From positions 186,001 through 250,000 of the forward strand of contig NZ_JAERJD010000002.1 of the NCBI RefSeq assembly GCF_018257795.1: a DNA stretch of 64,000 nucleotides, read 5' to 3'. This document shows positions 62,903 to 64,000 of this stretch, piece after piece. A program made the position numbers and the translations under genes. The notes beneath the pieces are model-generated. The model saw only the letters and a program-made list of their open reading frames with translations, searched no databases and was not told where the DNA came from. Within the stretch, counting starts at the first letter, position 1. The number at the start of each line of letters is the position of its first letter. The stretch is from Citrobacter sp. JGM124 (lineage in GTDB: Bacteria; Pseudomonadota; Gammaproteobacteria; Enterobacterales; Enterobacteriaceae).

Positions 62903-63559
62903 TTATGGGGCAAGACGGTCGATATTCCAGCCATTTTCGTTTCGTTGGTAAAGAAAACGGTCGTGGAGGCGATTGGCCCCCCCCTGCCAGAACTCCATCT
63001 GCTCAATGCTCACCCGGAATCCTCCCCAAAAACTGGGCAACGGAACTTCTCCAGATTGGAATTTTTGTTTGAGTTCTAAAAACTTCCCTTCAAGAATGCC
63101 TCGTGCAGAAATACGGCTGGACTGCTTAGAAACCCAGGCACCGATTTGACTGTCACGTGGGCGGCTATGGAAATACTTTAATACTTCCAGGGTCGACAAC
63201 CTTTCAGCTATTCCCTGGACCATCACCTGACGTTCCAGCATATGCCAAGGAAAGTGAAGACTAATACGCGCGTTATGCTCAATTTGCTGCGCTTTGCGTG
63301 AGCCGAGGTTGGTATAGAACACCATCCCTCTTTCGTCGTAATGTTTAAGCAAAACAATACGCTGGTAGGGTTGTCCATGCTCATCCACTGTCGCCACGAC
63401 CATTGCCGTAGGATCAGCCAGTTTTGCTTCACAAGCCTGTGCCAGCCAGCGCTCAAATAGCGGTAATGGCGTTTCGGTGAGCTGCTGACGCCGTAATCCA
63501 CCTTGCGTATATTCCCGCCGAAGATGGGCTATCTGCTGCAAAGAATCGTTATCAGACAT
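62903..63559 (-). CDS. pdxH: Pyridoxine/pyridoxamine 5'-phosphate oxidase PdxH
   Basis: PdxH is the FMN-dependent oxidase making pyridoxal 5'-phosphate. The 218-residue protein equals E. coli PdxH in length. Motifs include [27 protein letters not shown] (FMN binding, quoted by its ends RIVLLK and GSRKAQQI), [16 protein letters not shown] and the terminal [17 protein letters not shown] with the substrate-binding Arg region. It precedes tyrS and pdxY on the same strand. Confidence 0.97.
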   Translation of the reverse strand: MSDNDSLQQIAHLRREYTQGGLRRQQLTETPLPLFERWLAQACEAKLADPTAMVVATVDEHGQPYQRIVLLKHYDERGMVFYTNLGSRKAQQIEHNARISLHFPWHMLERQVMVQGIAERLSTLEVLKYFHSRPRDSQIGAWVSKQSSRISARGILEGKFLELKQKFQSGEVPLPSFWGGFRVSIEQMEFWQGGANRLHDRFLYQRNENGWNIDRLAP

Positions 63560-64000
63560 GATGTTACACCCACTATTTTTGAATGAGTTCTATTGTGCTC
63601 CCCGTATCCAAAAATCTCAATCTTTTGGATACCAGCAATGTTCAGGCTTTGACGTTTAATTTCTGGCTTATTTCCTGTTTAATACTAAATACTGCCAATA
63701 TCCCTGAGCGGCATGCTCCCTGTAGTGAACTGTTCGATAAAATGACAGTCTCAATATTCACCCTCTCATCGAGATCATGCATAGCATAAATATTGTGCTT
63801 TCAGCCGCAGAATGGCGACGCTGATTTGCTCTGAATTCGATGAAGTGTTAATCGTGTAATAATGCAGCAATCCGATATTTTTTTAGTATCCGTTTAGGTA
63901 TTATTAGTTTAGATCTGCTTATATTTTACCGGTTGATGTTGTAACAAGATAAGTATCAGATCGATTTACCCTATATAATGAGTACTCATGGAAGCTCATT
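63560..64000. other. 441-base region upstream of pdxH, to the end of the window
   Basis: No gene is supported. A TATAAT at 63974-63979 is followed by an ATG at 63988 with a frame that runs off the window, so another plus-strand gene may begin here. ATGTTGTAAC at 63936-63945 equals the core of a Ter site but lacks the critical G upstream. Confidence 0.45.

Overview
The window is chromosomal DNA of a member of the Enterobacterales. Almost every gene has a recognisable E. coli counterpart, in blocks that keep the E. coli terminus-region order: ydcJ/ydcI; smrA, ogt, fnr, uspE; pntAB, ydgH, folM, rstAB, tus, fumA, manA, ydgA, add, ydgJ, ydgK, rsxABCDGE, nth, dtpA, gstA, pdxY, tyrS, pdxH. The arrangement is not that of E. 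coli or Salmonella. The arn operon sits between a DUF2164 gene and rlhA, fumC is absent beside fumA, and a carbapenem cluster lies beside dbpA. I cannot name the genus. A Tus gene with a Ter site in its leader places the window in the replication terminus.

Layout. 1-3957: 3' part of nifJ, then dbpA on the opposite strand. 3958-11243: an AT-rich insertion holding a complete, tightly coupled carABCDEFGH operon. It encodes biosynthesis of the simple carbapenem (5R)-carbapen-2-em-3-carboxylate plus self-resistance, and ends in a strong terminator. 11243-14237: the spermidine exporter genes mdtJI with a probable leader peptide, a YpfH-type esterase, an Slp-family lipoprotein and a DUF2164 protein. 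14314-21685: arnBCADTEF (lipid A aminoarabinose modification, polymyxin resistance) on the minus strand with a PmrA-like box upstream. 21991-31651: rlhA, sutR/ydcO, tehB, opgD, ydcJ/ydcI, smrA. 31858-34407: ogt, fnr with an FNR box in its leader, and uspE. 34504-43035: pntAB, ydgH, folM, rstAB, Ter and tus. 43134-50456: fumA, an ERIC-like element, manA, ydgA, add, ydgJ. 50494-57502: two tandem ERIC elements, ydgK, the whole rsxABCDGE electron-transfer complex and nth. 58153-63559: dtpA, gstA, pdxY, tyrS, pdxH.

How it works together. The car genes form a self-contained antibiotic factory. CarD and CarE (proline dehydrogenase-like protein and ferredoxin) are thought to supply pyrroline-5-carboxylate and electrons, CarB makes carboxymethylproline, CarA closes the beta-lactam, CarC epimerises and desaturates it, and the exported CarF and CarG give immunity. 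CarH is exported and of unknown role. All catalytic residues I could place in CarA, CarB and CarC are intact. No LuxR-type carR lies next to the operon, so its control differs from the Pectobacterium paradigm. The rest is core metabolism, envelope stress and redox physiology.

The most unusual points are the intact carbapenem cluster at a new locus without its regulator, a CarF with a formylglycine-generating-enzyme fold that has lost both catalytic cysteines, an ERIC-like element with normal ends but a different middle, and intrinsic terminators placed directly against the start codons of ydcI and rsxA.
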